Below are positions 1 through 8,677 of a stretch of DNA of 64,000 bases, piece after piece (the first letter of the stretch is position 1; each line of letters starts with the position of its first letter). The translations under genes and the position numbers were made by a program. Location of the stretch: the NCBI GenBank assembly GCA_019163375.1, contig JAFLKK010000019.1:1-64000 (forward strand). The letters run 5' to 3'. The notes beneath the pieces were generated by a model. The model worked only from the letters and a program-made list of their open reading frames with translations, did not search any database and was not told the DNA's origin. Source of the DNA: Paludibacter sp. Lineage in GTDB: Bacteria > Bacteroidota > Bacteroidia > Bacteroidales > Paludibacteraceae.

Positions 1-1843
1 CCGGGAAACAAACTTTCAAGCCGGGGATTTGCGTTACCAACGAAGTCCAGTCCTGTGAGTGTTGCGCACCGTATTTTGAACCTACAGATACACGAAGCGT
101 GATAGGCATTTTCAATACATTACCACTCATCGATTGCCATTTAGGCATTTGGTTGAATACCTCATCACCACAACGACCTAAGAAATCGCAATACATAATT
201 TCAGGAACCACACGGCCACCACACATGGCGTAACCAATGGCTGTACCAACGATAGACGCTTCAGCGATAGGCGAGTTGAACAAACGGTGGTAAGGAAGTG
301 CTTCGGTCATACCGCCATACACGGCAAACGCACCACCCCAATCGCGGTTTTCTTCGCCATAAGCTACCAACGATGCATCTTTGTAGAAACGATCCATCAT
401 AGCTTCGAAAATACCGTCGCGCAACTGATATTGTTTCATTTTGCTGAATGGTTTTCCGTCAGCATCAAAAGCAAAACGCTCTTTGGCCGCAATTTTCTTT
501 ACACGGGAATTATCAGCTAATGGCATCAAAACATCAGGTTTTGCAGTTGACATAGAATCAACCGAACCGTTCGAGAACATCATGTCGCCAATGATTTGGG
601 CATTAGTCATACGTGGTGAAAGTTCATCGTCAATCGATTTCAGGAACATATCATACACCAATGCTTTCACATCAGTCCATGTTGCATCTAAATCGGCTTG
701 CGTAGCTTCGCCCGCTTCGATTAATTGTTTTCCGAAAGAAGCAATACAATCTTGTGCTTCCCATGCTTCCACTTCTTCTTTGGTACGATACGAAGACGCA
801 TCAGAAGGTGAGTGACCGCTGTAACGGTATGTCAATACGTCCAATAAAACAGGACCTTTTTTCTCTTCAAGGATAACGCGTTTGCGTTTGTAAGCGTCGA
901 TAACGGCCAACGGATTGTAACCGTCGACACGCTCTGCATGCATTTGCTCAGGATTTACACCCGCACCAATACGAGCTGCAATATCATAACCCATAGTTTC
1001 GCCGGCAGTTTGTCCACCCATACCATATTGGTTGTTCATAATGTTGATGATAACAGGCAATCCACCTTGCATATCACCTTCCCACAACTGACGGAACTGA
1101 TCCATAGAAGCGAAAGTAATACCTTCCCAAACCGGACCACAAGCCATAGAAGCATCACCAATATTGGCAACTACCAGTCCTTTTTGACGGTTGATTTTTT
1201 TGTACAATGCTGCACCAACGGCAATATCACCCGAACCACCAACCAGGGCGTTATTAGGATAAACTCCGAAAGGCGTAAAGAAAGCGTGCATAGAACCACC
1301 CAATCCGCGGTTGAAACCGGTTACACGAGCAAAGATCTCGGCCAATGTTCCGTAAACGAGGAAGCGACGGGCCAATTCTTTGGTTGTTCCAGTAAAGTCT
1401 TTTTTTACAACGTTTACTACAGCTCCATCGAAGAACGATTCCATTACAACAGTTAAATACTTATCGTCACATTTGTGGATAGCCGACATCCCTTTAGCAA
1501 GGATTTCGCCGTGTGAACGGTGGCTACCGAAAATATAGTCGTCAACGGTCAATGTCCAGGCCATACCAACTGCTGCCGATTCTTGTCCGATAGACAAGTG
1601 AGCAGGACCAGGGTGATTGTACGAAGTTCCGTTATATGCGCCAACCGTTTTAATCAGGTTGATCATGGTTTCGAACTCGCGAATCAACACCATATCGTGA
1701 TAAATGGCTTTGAACTCTTCGTTGGTAAAATTACCTTTTTCGTCTTTGACGGTCTTTTGATATTGATTTACCGGAATCGGTTGAAATTCTACAAAACCCG
1801 GTTTGCGTGCTTCTACCGGATCAATGTGCTGTACTTTTGGCAT
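1..1843 (-). CDS. 2-oxoacid dehydrogenase E1, fused alpha and beta subunits (partial)
   Basis: Thiamine-diphosphate-dependent E1 that decarboxylates a 2-oxoacid and passes the acyl group to lipoyl-E2. The start ATG is at 1841-1843 and 614 codons are visible; the C-terminus lies beyond the left edge. The alpha part shows HPGPAHLSIGQE near residue 77 and the ThDP signature GDAS (about 229) to NNQ (about 270). The beta part begins near residue 430 with YGEEN and reads on to the edge. E2 and E3 lie directly upstream on the same strand, so this is the last visible gene of a complex operon. Fused E1 proteins of this kind are common in Bacteroidetes. Pyruvate, branched-chain oxoacids and acetoin are all possible substrates; the sequence does not decide. 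Confidence 0.93.
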   Translation of the reverse strand, partial: MPKVQHIDPVEARKPGFVEFQPIPVNQYQKTVKDEKGNFTNEEFKAIYHDMVLIREFETMINLIKTVGAYNGTSYNHPGPAHLSIGQESAAVGMAWTLTVDDYIFGSHRSHGEILAKGMSAIHKCDDKYLTVVMESFFDGAVVNVVKKDFTGTTKELARRFLVYGTLAEIFARVTGFNRGLGGSMHAFFTPFGVYPNNALVGGSGDIAVGAALYKKINRQKGLVVANIGDASMACGPVWEGITFASMDQFRQLWEGDMQGGLPVIINIMNNQYGMGGQTAGETMGYDIAARIGAGVNPEQMHAERVDGYNPLAVIDAYKRKRVILEEKKGPVLLDVLTYRYSGHSPSDASSYRTKEEVEAWEAQDCIASFGKQLIEAGEATQADLDATWTDVKALVYDMFLKSIDDELSPRMTNAQIIGDMMFSNGSVDSMSTAKPDVLMPLADNSRVKKIAAKERFAFDADGKPFSKMKQYQLRDGIFEAMMDRFYKDASLVAYGEENRDWGGAFAVYGGMTEALPYHRLFNSPIAEASIVGTAIGYAMCGGRVVPEIMYCDFLGRCGDEVFNQMPKWQSMSGNVLKMPITLRVSVGSKYGAQHSQDWTSLVTQIPGLKVCFP

Positions 1844-1881
1844 TGTATAATGATTTATTAGTTATTTATGGTTATTTACGT

Positions 1882-1957
1882 AGCGTCCAGCCGATTTCCG
1901 GCTAGACGCGTTGATAATTAGATTAATCCGAACATCCCGATTTATCGGGATGTTCGG
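1882..1957. repeat. Two adjacent palindromic hairpins between lpdA and E1
   Basis: The first hairpin (1883-1909) pairs gcgtc with gacgc and agccg with cggct. The second (1928-1957) is a perfect 14-bp stem on ccgaacatcccgat with a 2-nt loop. Both hairpin types recur at 6602-6684 in the opposite order, so they look like interspersed REP-like palindromes rather than simple terminators. They sit inside an operon, where they could stabilise or process mRNA. Confidence 0.7.
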
Positions 1958-1959
1958 TT

Positions 1960-3315
1960 TTAAAACGCAAAGATTGTTTCTTTAAATATCTCGCTAACGG
2001 TTGGGTGTGGGAATACCACTTCTTCCATTTCCGCCAGTGTCATTTCTTGTTCGATGGCCATGCATGCTCCGTAAATCATTTCACTGCAAGGATTACCCAG
2101 CATGTGAACACCGATTACTTCGCCGTATTTTGCGCCTACCAACACTTTGCAAAGTCCTGAACCACCTTCGTTTTCGGCAATGAAACGTCCTGCATACGCC
2201 ATTGGTAACTTGGCTACTTTGTAGTCAATACCTTTTGCTTTTGCTGATTCTTCCGTTTCGCCAACACCGGCTACTTCAGGGTTGGTGTAAACTACGCCCG
2301 GGATAGCGTTGTAACGCATTACATCAGCTCTTCCTGTGAGATTGTTTACCACCACTTCGCCTTCGCGACTGGCTGTGTGGGCTAATAACGAGAATCCTGT
2401 AACATCGCCGGCCGCAAATACATTCGGTACGTTGGTGCGCATTTTTTCGTCTACTTTGATACCGCCTTTGAACAATTCCACGTTCAGATTTTCTAATCCA
2501 AACCCTTTTGTTATTGCACGGCGACCAACGCTGACCAAAATTTTATCACCTTCGATAGTTTCCGTTTTTCCGTCTTTTTCAAAAATAACTTTGTTACCCT
2601 CGATTTTTACTACTTTGGCATTCAGGTTATATTCAATTCCTTTTTTGCTGTAAATATCGCGTAGCATGGCTGAGATTTCGAAATCGTTGTTTCCCAAAAT
2701 TTCAGGAAGCATTTCCACGATTGTGACTTTTGTGCCTAAACTGTTGAAAAAACTTGCAAACTCCATCCCGATAACTCCACCACCGATAACTACCAATGAC
2801 TTTGGTTGTTCTTTCAAATCCAGAATTTCACGATTAGTTAGGATAATGTCACCTGCTTCGGCCAATCCCGGAATCGGTGGAACGAATGCTTCGGAACCTG
2901 TACAAATTAATAAGTTTGTACCAAGATAAGTTTCGCCACCACAAGTCACTTCAACGCCTTTCGGACTGCGACCAACAATCGTGGCTTCACCTTTTACAAC
3001 GGTTACATGGTGCATTTTCATTTTGCTTTCAACGCCGGCAACCAGTTTGCGAACCACTTTATTTTTGCGGTTTACAATTTTGGCATAGTCGAAACGGATG
3101 TTGTCACCGTAAACGCCATATTTATCACCGTGCAAAGCATTTTCGTATGTTTTTGCACTGTAAAGCATGGTTTTAGTTGGGATGCAACCTTCGTTGAGAC
3201 ATACTCCACCCATTGCTTTCTTTTCGAATAAAATAACTGAAAGTCCTTTATGTCCTGCACGTTCTGCAGCCACATATCCGGCCGGACCACCGCCGATTAT
3301 AATTAAGTCGTACAT
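1960..3315 (-). CDS. lpdA: Dihydrolipoyl dehydrogenase (E3)
   Basis: FAD-dependent E3 that reoxidises dihydrolipoyl-E2 with NAD+. The 451-residue protein has the N-terminal FAD motif GGGPAG at 8-13, the redox disulfide pair C39 and C44 in GGVCLNEGC, an internal NAD-binding GGGVIG, and the C-terminal H437/E442 of FPHPTVSE that acts as proton acceptor from the partner subunit. The ATG at 3313-3315 is preferred over an in-frame TTG nine codons upstream, because family members begin right at the FAD strand. It lies between E2 (upstream) and E1 (downstream), so it is probably dedicated to this complex. Confidence 0.96.
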   Translation of the reverse strand: MYDLIIIGGGPAGYVAAERAGHKGLSVILFEKKAMGGVCLNEGCIPTKTMLYSAKTYENALHGDKYGVYGDNIRFDYAKIVNRKNKVVRKLVAGVESKMKMHHVTVVKGEATIVGRSPKGVEVTCGGETYLGTNLLICTGSEAFVPPIPGLAEAGDIILTNREILDLKEQPKSLVVIGGGVIGMEFASFFNSLGTKVTIVEMLPEILGNNDFEISAMLRDIYSKKGIEYNLNAKVVKIEGNKVIFEKDGKTETIEGDKILVSVGRRAITKGFGLENLNVELFKGGIKVDEKMRTNVPNVFAAGDVTGFSLLAHTASREGEVVVNNLTGRADVMRYNAIPGVVYTNPEVAGVGETEESAKAKGIDYKVAKLPMAYAGRFIAENEGGSGLCKVLVGAKYGEVIGVHMLGNPCSEMIYGACMAIEQEMTLAEMEEVVFPHPTVSEIFKETIFAF

Positions 3316-3326
3316 AATAATTAGTT

Positions 3327-3474
3327 GACCCCCAACCCCCAATGGGGGCTTTGCGGAGTATGCTTTTGAAGTTTATATTAAATAAACAAAGGTATCAATT
3401 TTAATTCAATCAGTATCCGATACTTTCATCAAATACGAGCATTATGGATTCCCCCATTTGGGGGACAGGGGGTC
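3327..3474. repeat. C5/G5 inverted-repeat element between E2 and lpdA
   Basis: A block gacccccaacccccaatggg at 3327-3346 is answered by its near reverse complement cccccatttgggggacaggg at 3451-3470, so about 100 bp are framed by imperfect 23-24 bp inverted repeats. Each arm also folds on itself. The right end touches the E2 stop codon. Similar C5/G5 blocks occur in many Bacteroidetes intergenic regions (general knowledge). The arms could act as an element boundary or mRNA structure; no ORF lies inside. Confidence 0.65.
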
Positions 3475-4824
3475 TCAGAATATATCCAATTCCAATGTTT
3501 CAATTTCAATGGCAATCTGTTTCAAAAAGCGTGTTGCTTCGCCACCGTCTAATGCGCGGTGGTCGTAGGTTAAGCTAAGTCCGATGTAAGGCACAAAACC
3601 ATATACGCCATCACCCAAATCTTTCGGACGGGGAACAATAGTGTTCACACCCAAAATAGCTACTTGTGGCAGATTGATAACCGGTGTAAACATTTCCACA
3701 CCGTAGGCTCCAAGGTTAGAAACCGTAAATGTAGCTGCTTCCGAAGATAGTAATTCCGGTGAAATTGCACCTTTTTTACAACTGTTGGCAACTTCTTTCA
3801 GTTGATTAGCTAAACCAATAATGGATAAATCATCAGCGTTACGAACAGCAGGAACCATCAAGCCACGTTCGGTGTCAACAGCCAGTCCGAGATGAACTTT
3901 GTTGAACAGACGCATCGATTCGCCTAAGAAATGTGAGTTGGCATTCGGGAATTTCTTTAATGCTTTTACTACTGCAAAGCATACGAAATCGTTTATCGTA
4001 AGATTCGCTGATAAAGTTCCAGCTTCAAAAGCTTTCTTGGCTTTCTTGCGTAAGTTTTGAATATTACGTGCATCGGCTCCCAGATGGTGAGTAAGTTGTG
4101 CTGAGTTTTGTAACGAAGAATGCATTGCTTTTGCAATCAACTTACGCATATTCGAAAGTTTTTTGTCTTCATAATCCACTCCGTAAATTGCATTTACAGG
4201 TGCAGCCAAATCGGTTGACTTCGCAGTTCCGGCAAGACCGGAACCTGTGCCTTGTGGTTGAATACCTTCTTCAGATGCAATTTTTTTAGCCAATGGAGTT
4301 AATTTAGGGCGGCTTTCCAAGGCGACTAATACATCTTTTTCAATCACACGTCCTTTTGGTCCTGAGCCGGCTAATTCGCTTGCGTTCAACGCTTCTTTTT
4401 CAGCTAAGTTTTTAGCGCGTGGGCTGATAAAAGTTGATTGGTTAATTGGTTGATTGGCTGATTGGTTAATTGGTTGATTAGTTTCAACAACCTTTGCAGG
4501 TTCAGCATCTTGGTTCTTGGCTCTTGGCTCTTGGCTCTCAGTTGCTGCTGGGCTTCCACCTTGCAATAATGCTGCATAATCATCACCAGGCTGTCCGATA
4601 ACCATCATGTCCAACAATACAGGCACTTCGTCACCGTCGTTGTAAAAACATTCAAGTACCACACCATCAGAAGGCGATTCTTCTTCGAACGAAGCTTTGT
4701 CGGTTTCGTACGAGAACAGTATTTCTCCTTTTTTTACAGTGTCTCCTTTTTTCTTTTTTATCTCGGTAATGATACAACTCTCAACCGATTGCCCTTGTTT
4801 AGGCAGAATAACTACTAAAGCCAT
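3475..4824 (-). CDS. Dihydrolipoamide acyltransferase (E2)
   Basis: Core E2 transferring the acyl group from lipoyl to CoA. The 449 residues show one N-terminal lipoyl domain with lipoylated K43 in YETDKAS, a low-complexity linker (about 95-135), a peripheral subunit-binding motif (ISPRAKNLAEKEAL) followed by a second related motif (LTPLAKKIASEEGI), and a C-terminal CAT domain with catalytic H422 and D426 in DHRALDGG. The linker is made from tandem NQPINQS units and an EPRAKNQD stretch encoded by near-perfect DNA word repeats, unlike the usual Ala/Pro linkers. It is first in the E2-E3-E1 order. rhaB ends only 39 nt upstream, so read-through from the sugar genes is conceivable. Confidence 0.95.
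   Translation of the reverse strand: MALVVILPKQGQSVESCIITEIKKKKGDTVKKGEILFSYETDKASFEEESPSDGVVLECFYNDGDEVPVLLDMMVIGQPGDDYAALLQGGSPAATESQEPRAKNQDAEPAKVVETNQPINQSANQPINQSTFISPRAKNLAEKEALNASELAGSGPKGRVIEKDVLVALESRPKLTPLAKKIASEEGIQPQGTGSGLAGTAKSTDLAAPVNAIYGVDYEDKKLSNMRKLIAKAMHSSLQNSAQLTHHLGADARNIQNLRKKAKKAFEAGTLSANLTINDFVCFAVVKALKKFPNANSHFLGESMRLFNKVHLGLAVDTERGLMVPAVRNADDLSIIGLANQLKEVANSCKKGAISPELLSSEAATFTVSNLGAYGVEMFTPVINLPQVAILGVNTIVPRPKDLGDGVYGFVPYIGLSLTYDHRALDGGEATRFLKQIAIEIETLELDIF
4438..4545. repeat. Simple word repeats inside the E2 linker
   Basis: On the plus strand 4438-4492 iterates a ttggttaattggttgattgg-type unit, and 4512-4538 iterates ttggctc. Both are in frame and code for the interdomain linker of E2. 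The tracts resemble the iterated words seen in several intergenic gaps of this window. Confidence 0.75.
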
Positions 4825-4863
4825 ATTAGATTTTATTTTTTTTAAGGTGTAATTAGCAATTTT

Positions 4864-6339
4864 TTAAAGCTTTGTTATAGCTAAGAATTTCTTGTAAGCT
4901 TCTGCCCATATTTCAGGGTTTTCTGGAATAAATTCATCAATATGAACCGATTCGGCTATGATCTGACGCATTTCCAACAGCGAATCAACGCAACCTGCCG
5001 CTTTGGCCTGAAGCATAATGTTTCCGATAGCTGTTGCTTCCGAAGGTCCTGCAGCTACAGGTATACCAATAGAGTTGGCGGTCCATTGATTTAATAAAGG
5101 GTTTTTTGAACCACCACCAATAACGTGAAGTTTTTCAATAGGGAATGGAGCCAGACCTTTCAATAAATCAAGAATATAACGATATTTTAGCGAAAGACTC
5201 TCGAAGATACAACGAACAAATTCGGGGTGAGTTTGCGGTACTTTTTGTCCGGATGCTACGCAGTAATCCTGGATAGCTTTGGTCATACAACCGGGGCAGG
5301 CGAACGAAGTGTGATCAGTGTCAATCAATGATTGGAATGGTTCAACGGTATCGGCCATTTGCACAATTTTTTCGTATGCATAGGTGATACCTTCTTTTTT
5401 CCACTCTTTCATACATTGTTCCAAAATCCACATTCCGGTAATGTTCTTCAGGAAACGGGTTGTTCCTTCTACACCACCTTCGTTGGTGAAGTTATATTTC
5501 GAAGTTTCTTCATTGATAATGGCATCTTTTACTTCAATGCCCATTAATGACCAGGTGCCGGAACTCAGATAGGCAAAGTTTTCGTTTGCTGCTGGAACAG
5601 CTGCAACGGCTGCACCTGTATCATGTCCGGCAACTGCCACAACATTGATTTTTCCCAATTCGCTTTCTTCTGCTAAATCATCTCTCAATGTTCCAATCAA
5701 GTGACCGGGCATAACTATTTCGCCAAGTATAGATGGCGATACTCCTGCTTTTTCGAGTAATTCGGCTTCGAATTTTTTGGTACGTGGATTTAATATCTGT
5801 GAAGTAGAAGCAATAGTATATTCAACTACTTTATTTCCGGTGAGTAAATATGCCAATGCATCCGGCATAAATAAAATTTCTTTGGTGGCTTTCAATAATG
5901 AATTGTTAGCCTGACTTAATGCAAAAAGTTGATATAAACTATTGAAATTCATCACCTGAATTCCGGTGAGGTCGTATACTTTTTCGCGGGAAACGATTTC
6001 AAAATATTTTTCGGGCGCACCGATTGTGTGTGGGTCGCGGTAAGCGTAAGGAGCCCCAAGAATAGAACCATCTTCGGCCAACATGGCGAAGTCAACACCC
6101 CATGTATCAATACCAATAGAGCTTATTTCAATGCCTTCATTTTTAGCAGCTACCAATCCTGCTTTCAGATGTTCAAATAAAGAATAGATGTTCCAGTGAA
6201 AATGATCTCCAATTTGAAGAATCTGATTTGGAAAACGGGTAAGTTCCTTCATTTGAAGGCGTCCGTTTTCGATTGTGCCAAGAATAGAACGACCACTTGT
6301 GGCACCTAGGTCGAATGCTAAGAATGATTTGTTTTTCAT
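4864..6339 (-). CDS. rhaB: Rhamnulokinase
   Basis: FGGY-family sugar kinase that phosphorylates L-rhamnulose after isomerisation. The 491 residues have the N-terminal phosphate-binding DLGATSGR (10-17), GIDTWGVDF (76-84), YRDPHT, and SSGTWSLMG with TNEGGVEG, which match the RhaB branch more than the xylulokinase branch. L-fuculokinases of Bacteroidetes are related, so family alone does not exclude fuculose. The promoter settles the likely role: the region upstream carries the same 32-bp element at the same spacing as rhaA, and lacks the motif found at fucI. No aldolase gene follows; the next gene is E2 of the dehydrogenase complex. Confidence 0.9.
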   Translation of the reverse strand: MKNKSFLAFDLGATSGRSILGTIENGRLQMKELTRFPNQILQIGDHFHWNIYSLFEHLKAGLVAAKNEGIEISSIGIDTWGVDFAMLAEDGSILGAPYAYRDPHTIGAPEKYFEIVSREKVYDLTGIQVMNFNSLYQLFALSQANNSLLKATKEILFMPDALAYLLTGNKVVEYTIASTSQILNPRTKKFEAELLEKAGVSPSILGEIVMPGHLIGTLRDDLAEESELGKINVVAVAGHDTGAAVAAVPAANENFAYLSSGTWSLMGIEVKDAIINEETSKYNFTNEGGVEGTTRFLKNITGMWILEQCMKEWKKEGITYAYEKIVQMADTVEPFQSLIDTDHTSFACPGCMTKAIQDYCVASGQKVPQTHPEFVRCIFESLSLKYRYILDLLKGLAPFPIEKLHVIGGGSKNPLLNQWTANSIGIPVAAGPSEATAIGNIMLQAKAAGCVDSLLEMRQIIAESVHIDEFIPENPEIWAEAYKKFLAITKL

Positions 6340-6360
6340 GAAATTTTAAAAATGTAGGCA

Positions 6361-6425
6361 CAAAGATATTGATACATCCCTTATTTTTCGTGTGAAATTT
6401 GATATTATAACTTCACTTTTTGATA
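6361..6425 (-). promoter_or_regulatory. rhaB promoter with putative AraC-type (RhaR) activator site
   Basis: On the minus strand a TATCTTTG -7 box lies at 6361-6368, 21 nt before the start codon. Exactly 25 bp further upstream is a 32-bp element (6394-6425) identical at 28 of 32 positions to one at rhaA, with the same 25-bp spacing there. It contains two TTTGA half-sites 21 bp apart (6398 and 6419), about two helical turns, as expected for an AraC-family activator. No good -33 box is present, which fits an activator-dependent promoter. Confidence 0.75.
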
Positions 6426-6481
6426 TACGAATTTTAGTAACAAATTACGAGTTACGACTTATGATAGTTTTTAGCATTTAG

Positions 6482-6684
6482 CATACAACCGAACAGCCGC
6501 TTCGTGCGGCTTGTCGGATGTAATTGATAATGGTTAGAACATAATGTCGTATTTCTCAGAAAGAATAGTCCAATGTTTTTACAAACATTGGGACTCTTCT
6601 CAATCCGAACATTCCGATAAATTCGGGATGTTCGGATTTTAATTATTCACTACGCGTCAAGCCGTAAAAGAAACGGCTAGACGC
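6482..6684. repeat. Cluster of four hairpins in the rhaB-fucI gap
   Basis: The 373-nt gap 6340-6712 holds no gene. Besides the rhaB promoter it has hairpins at about 6485-6517 (agccgc/gcggct), 6571-6592 (ccaatgttt/aaacattgg), 6602-6638 (aatccgaacat/atgttcggatt) and 6654-6684 (gcgtc-agccgt/acggct-gacgc). The last two are copies of the pair at 1882-1957 in reversed order. Some may end fucI transcription, but no strong minus-strand U-tract was found. Confidence 0.65.
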
Positions 6685-6712
6685 TCTGTAACTCGCAATT
6701 CTAGTCCTGTAA

Positions 6713-8560
6713 TTATTTATACAATGCGCCGTAAGTTTGACAAGCACGATAATCTGCGCCTTCCACATTCATGCCATACGCTGCCCATGCACTTGGACGG
6801 AATATTTTTGCTTCGTCGACATTGTGCATGCATACCGGAATGCGTAACATGGAAGCCAGTGTAATCAAATCGGCACCGATATGTCCATAGCTGAATGCAC
6901 CGTGATTAGCCCCCCAGTTATTCATTACCGAATACACATCGCGGAAATTGCCTTCGCCGGTTAAGCGTGGAGCAAACCAGGTGGTAGGCCATGTTTTGTT
7001 GGTTCGGTCGTCCAATACCTGATGAACCTCAGCAGGAAGTTCGGCTGTCCAGCCTTCGGCAATCTGAAGCACCGGTCCGAGACCTTTAACGAGGTTGATA
7101 CGCGACATGGTTACCGGCATTCCTCCTTTTGAAATGAATTTTGAAGAGAAGCCACCACCACGGAAGTAACCGCAGTCGGCCGGATACCAGGTTGTTGCAT
7201 CTAATGTTTTTTGTACTTCTTCTTCACTGATTTCCCAGAATGGTTTCATGGCGGGTTTACCATCGATGGTTTGTTGTCCGCTTCCGTCCAATGCAGCCGA
7301 GCCGGAGTTGATGAGATGAATCAAACCGTTAGCGGCTAGTCCTTCCATTTTATGTCCGGTGACGCGCTCAACAGCTTCGGGACTCCAGTAGGTACGTACG
7401 TCGGCAAATACCTGAGCAGTGTTCGTAACCAGTTTCCCGAACAGCATCGCTACGCCGTTCAACGAGTCGTTTTCAGTTGCCATAACGAATGCTTCGCGAA
7501 TACCGTTCCAGTCGAACGAGGTATTCAGTATTGCTTCGGCAAAGTCACCGTTTGGCATAAAGTCGGTCCACTGGCGTTGTCCCTGAAATCCTCCCGCAAT
7601 GGCGTTATGTCCCAATGCTTCTTCCAGAAAACCTAGATCGCGAAGTTTCGGATTTCCAATCATCAGGTCGCGCATAATAATGGTCATTTTTACAACAAAT
7701 TCCCATTCTTTATCAAGCTGCTCGCGCGATTTCTTTTTGTTGGCTTCGTTGGTATCTTCACCTTCGTTCGATTTGCAATTCTTCTCAGTCCATTCGATTG
7801 CTTTTTTGAATTCTTCCGGATCAAAAATATCCAACTGTACGCGGCGGTTGATTTCACTCATGTCGACATATTCATTGCGCATGCCCAGGTATTCCTGAAA
7901 GAAATCAGCATTAACGATAGAACCTGCAATTCCCATCGAAACAGATCCGATGGATAGGTATGACTTACCTTTCATGGAAGCAACTGCAATAGCAGCTTTG
8001 GTGAAGCGTAACAGTTTTTCCTGAACGTCGGCAGGTATAGAAGTGTCACCGCCATCCAGTACATCGTGACCATAAATACCAAATGCGGGCAAGCCTTTTT
8101 GGTTGTGCCCTGCCAATGCAGCTGCCAGATAAACTGCGCCCGGACGTTCGGTGCCATTGAAACCCCAAACTGCCTTTACTGTGTGTGGATCCATATCAAT
8201 GGTTTCGCTGCCGTAGCACCAGCATGGCGTCACGGTAATGGTAATGCTTACACCTTCTTTTTTGAATTTTTCAGCACAAGCAGCGGCTTCGTCCACTCGA
8301 CCAATGGTCGTGTCGGCAATTACGCATTCTACCGGAGTACCGTCGCTGTATTTTAGCGATGTAGATAGAAAATTGGCCAGACTGTTCGCCATGGTCATGG
8401 TTTGTTCTTCGAGTGATTCGCGTACGCCACCCTGACGGCCGTCGATAGTAGGGCGAATGCCGATTTTGGGATTATCGCCCTGAAGTCTTCCCGTTTTAAT
8501 TTTGCGTTGTTGGGTAGTTCCGGTTGCCGGAAATTCACCCGATAATGATCCTGCTTTCAT
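6713..8560 (-). CDS. fucI: L-fucose isomerase
   Basis: Metal-dependent ketol isomerase converting L-fucose to L-fuculose (also D-arabinose to D-ribulose in known enzymes). The 615 residues exceed the roughly 590 of E. coli FucI because of an N-terminal extension of about 24 residues before [11 protein letters not shown]. The family signature [11 protein letters not shown] follows. The central and C-terminal parts are collinear with FucI, including [14 protein letters not shown] and [14 protein letters not shown]. The ATG at 8558-8560 is chosen because the reading is continuous with no closer candidate at the family start. A 17-bp direct-repeat motif shared with the GntR gene lies 45-61 nt upstream, suggesting separate control from rhaB. 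Fuculose aldolase and a clear fucose permease are not in the window. Confidence 0.95.
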   Translation of the reverse strand: MKAGSLSGEFPATGTTQQRKIKTGRLQGDNPKIGIRPTIDGRQGGVRESLEEQTMTMANSLANFLSTSLKYSDGTPVECVIADTTIGRVDEAAACAEKFKKEGVSITITVTPCWCYGSETIDMDPHTVKAVWGFNGTERPGAVYLAAALAGHNQKGLPAFGIYGHDVLDGGDTSIPADVQEKLLRFTKAAIAVASMKGKSYLSIGSVSMGIAGSIVNADFFQEYLGMRNEYVDMSEINRRVQLDIFDPEEFKKAIEWTEKNCKSNEGEDTNEANKKKSREQLDKEWEFVVKMTIIMRDLMIGNPKLRDLGFLEEALGHNAIAGGFQGQRQWTDFMPNGDFAEAILNTSFDWNGIREAFVMATENDSLNGVAMLFGKLVTNTAQVFADVRTYWSPEAVERVTGHKMEGLAANGLIHLINSGSAALDGSGQQTIDGKPAMKPFWEISEEEVQKTLDATTWYPADCGYFRGGGFSSKFISKGGMPVTMSRINLVKGLGPVLQIAEGWTAELPAEVHQVLDDRTNKTWPTTWFAPRLTGEGNFRDVYSVMNNWGANHGAFSYGHIGADLITLASMLRIPVCMHNVDEAKIFRPSAWAAYGMNVEGADYRACQTYGALYK

Positions 8561-8604
8561 GATTGTTTTAAGTGTTTATGTAATTGTTATTATGAATTTT
8601 TTAT

Positions 8605-8621
8605 TGTGCTGAACTGTGCTG
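8605..8621 (-). promoter_or_regulatory. Putative FucR operator upstream of fucI
   Basis: The plus-strand string tgtgctgaactgtgctg (minus: two cagcaca units, 10 bp apart) is repeated exactly at 9675-9691 before the GntR-type gene. Two identical 17-mers at two adjacent promoters suggest a shared regulator site, most simply the GntR-family protein encoded alongside. Confidence 0.7.
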
Positions 8622-8677
8622 ATTTTGATTCAAAAAAAATAAATATTTATTATTCCCCTTTACGGAATAGGAGTTAT

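Noticed and set aside
287-1861. Several plus-strand ORFs of 77-172 codons opposite the E1 gene
   Set aside because: They are antisense shadows of a long, clearly conserved minus-strand gene that is open to the left edge.
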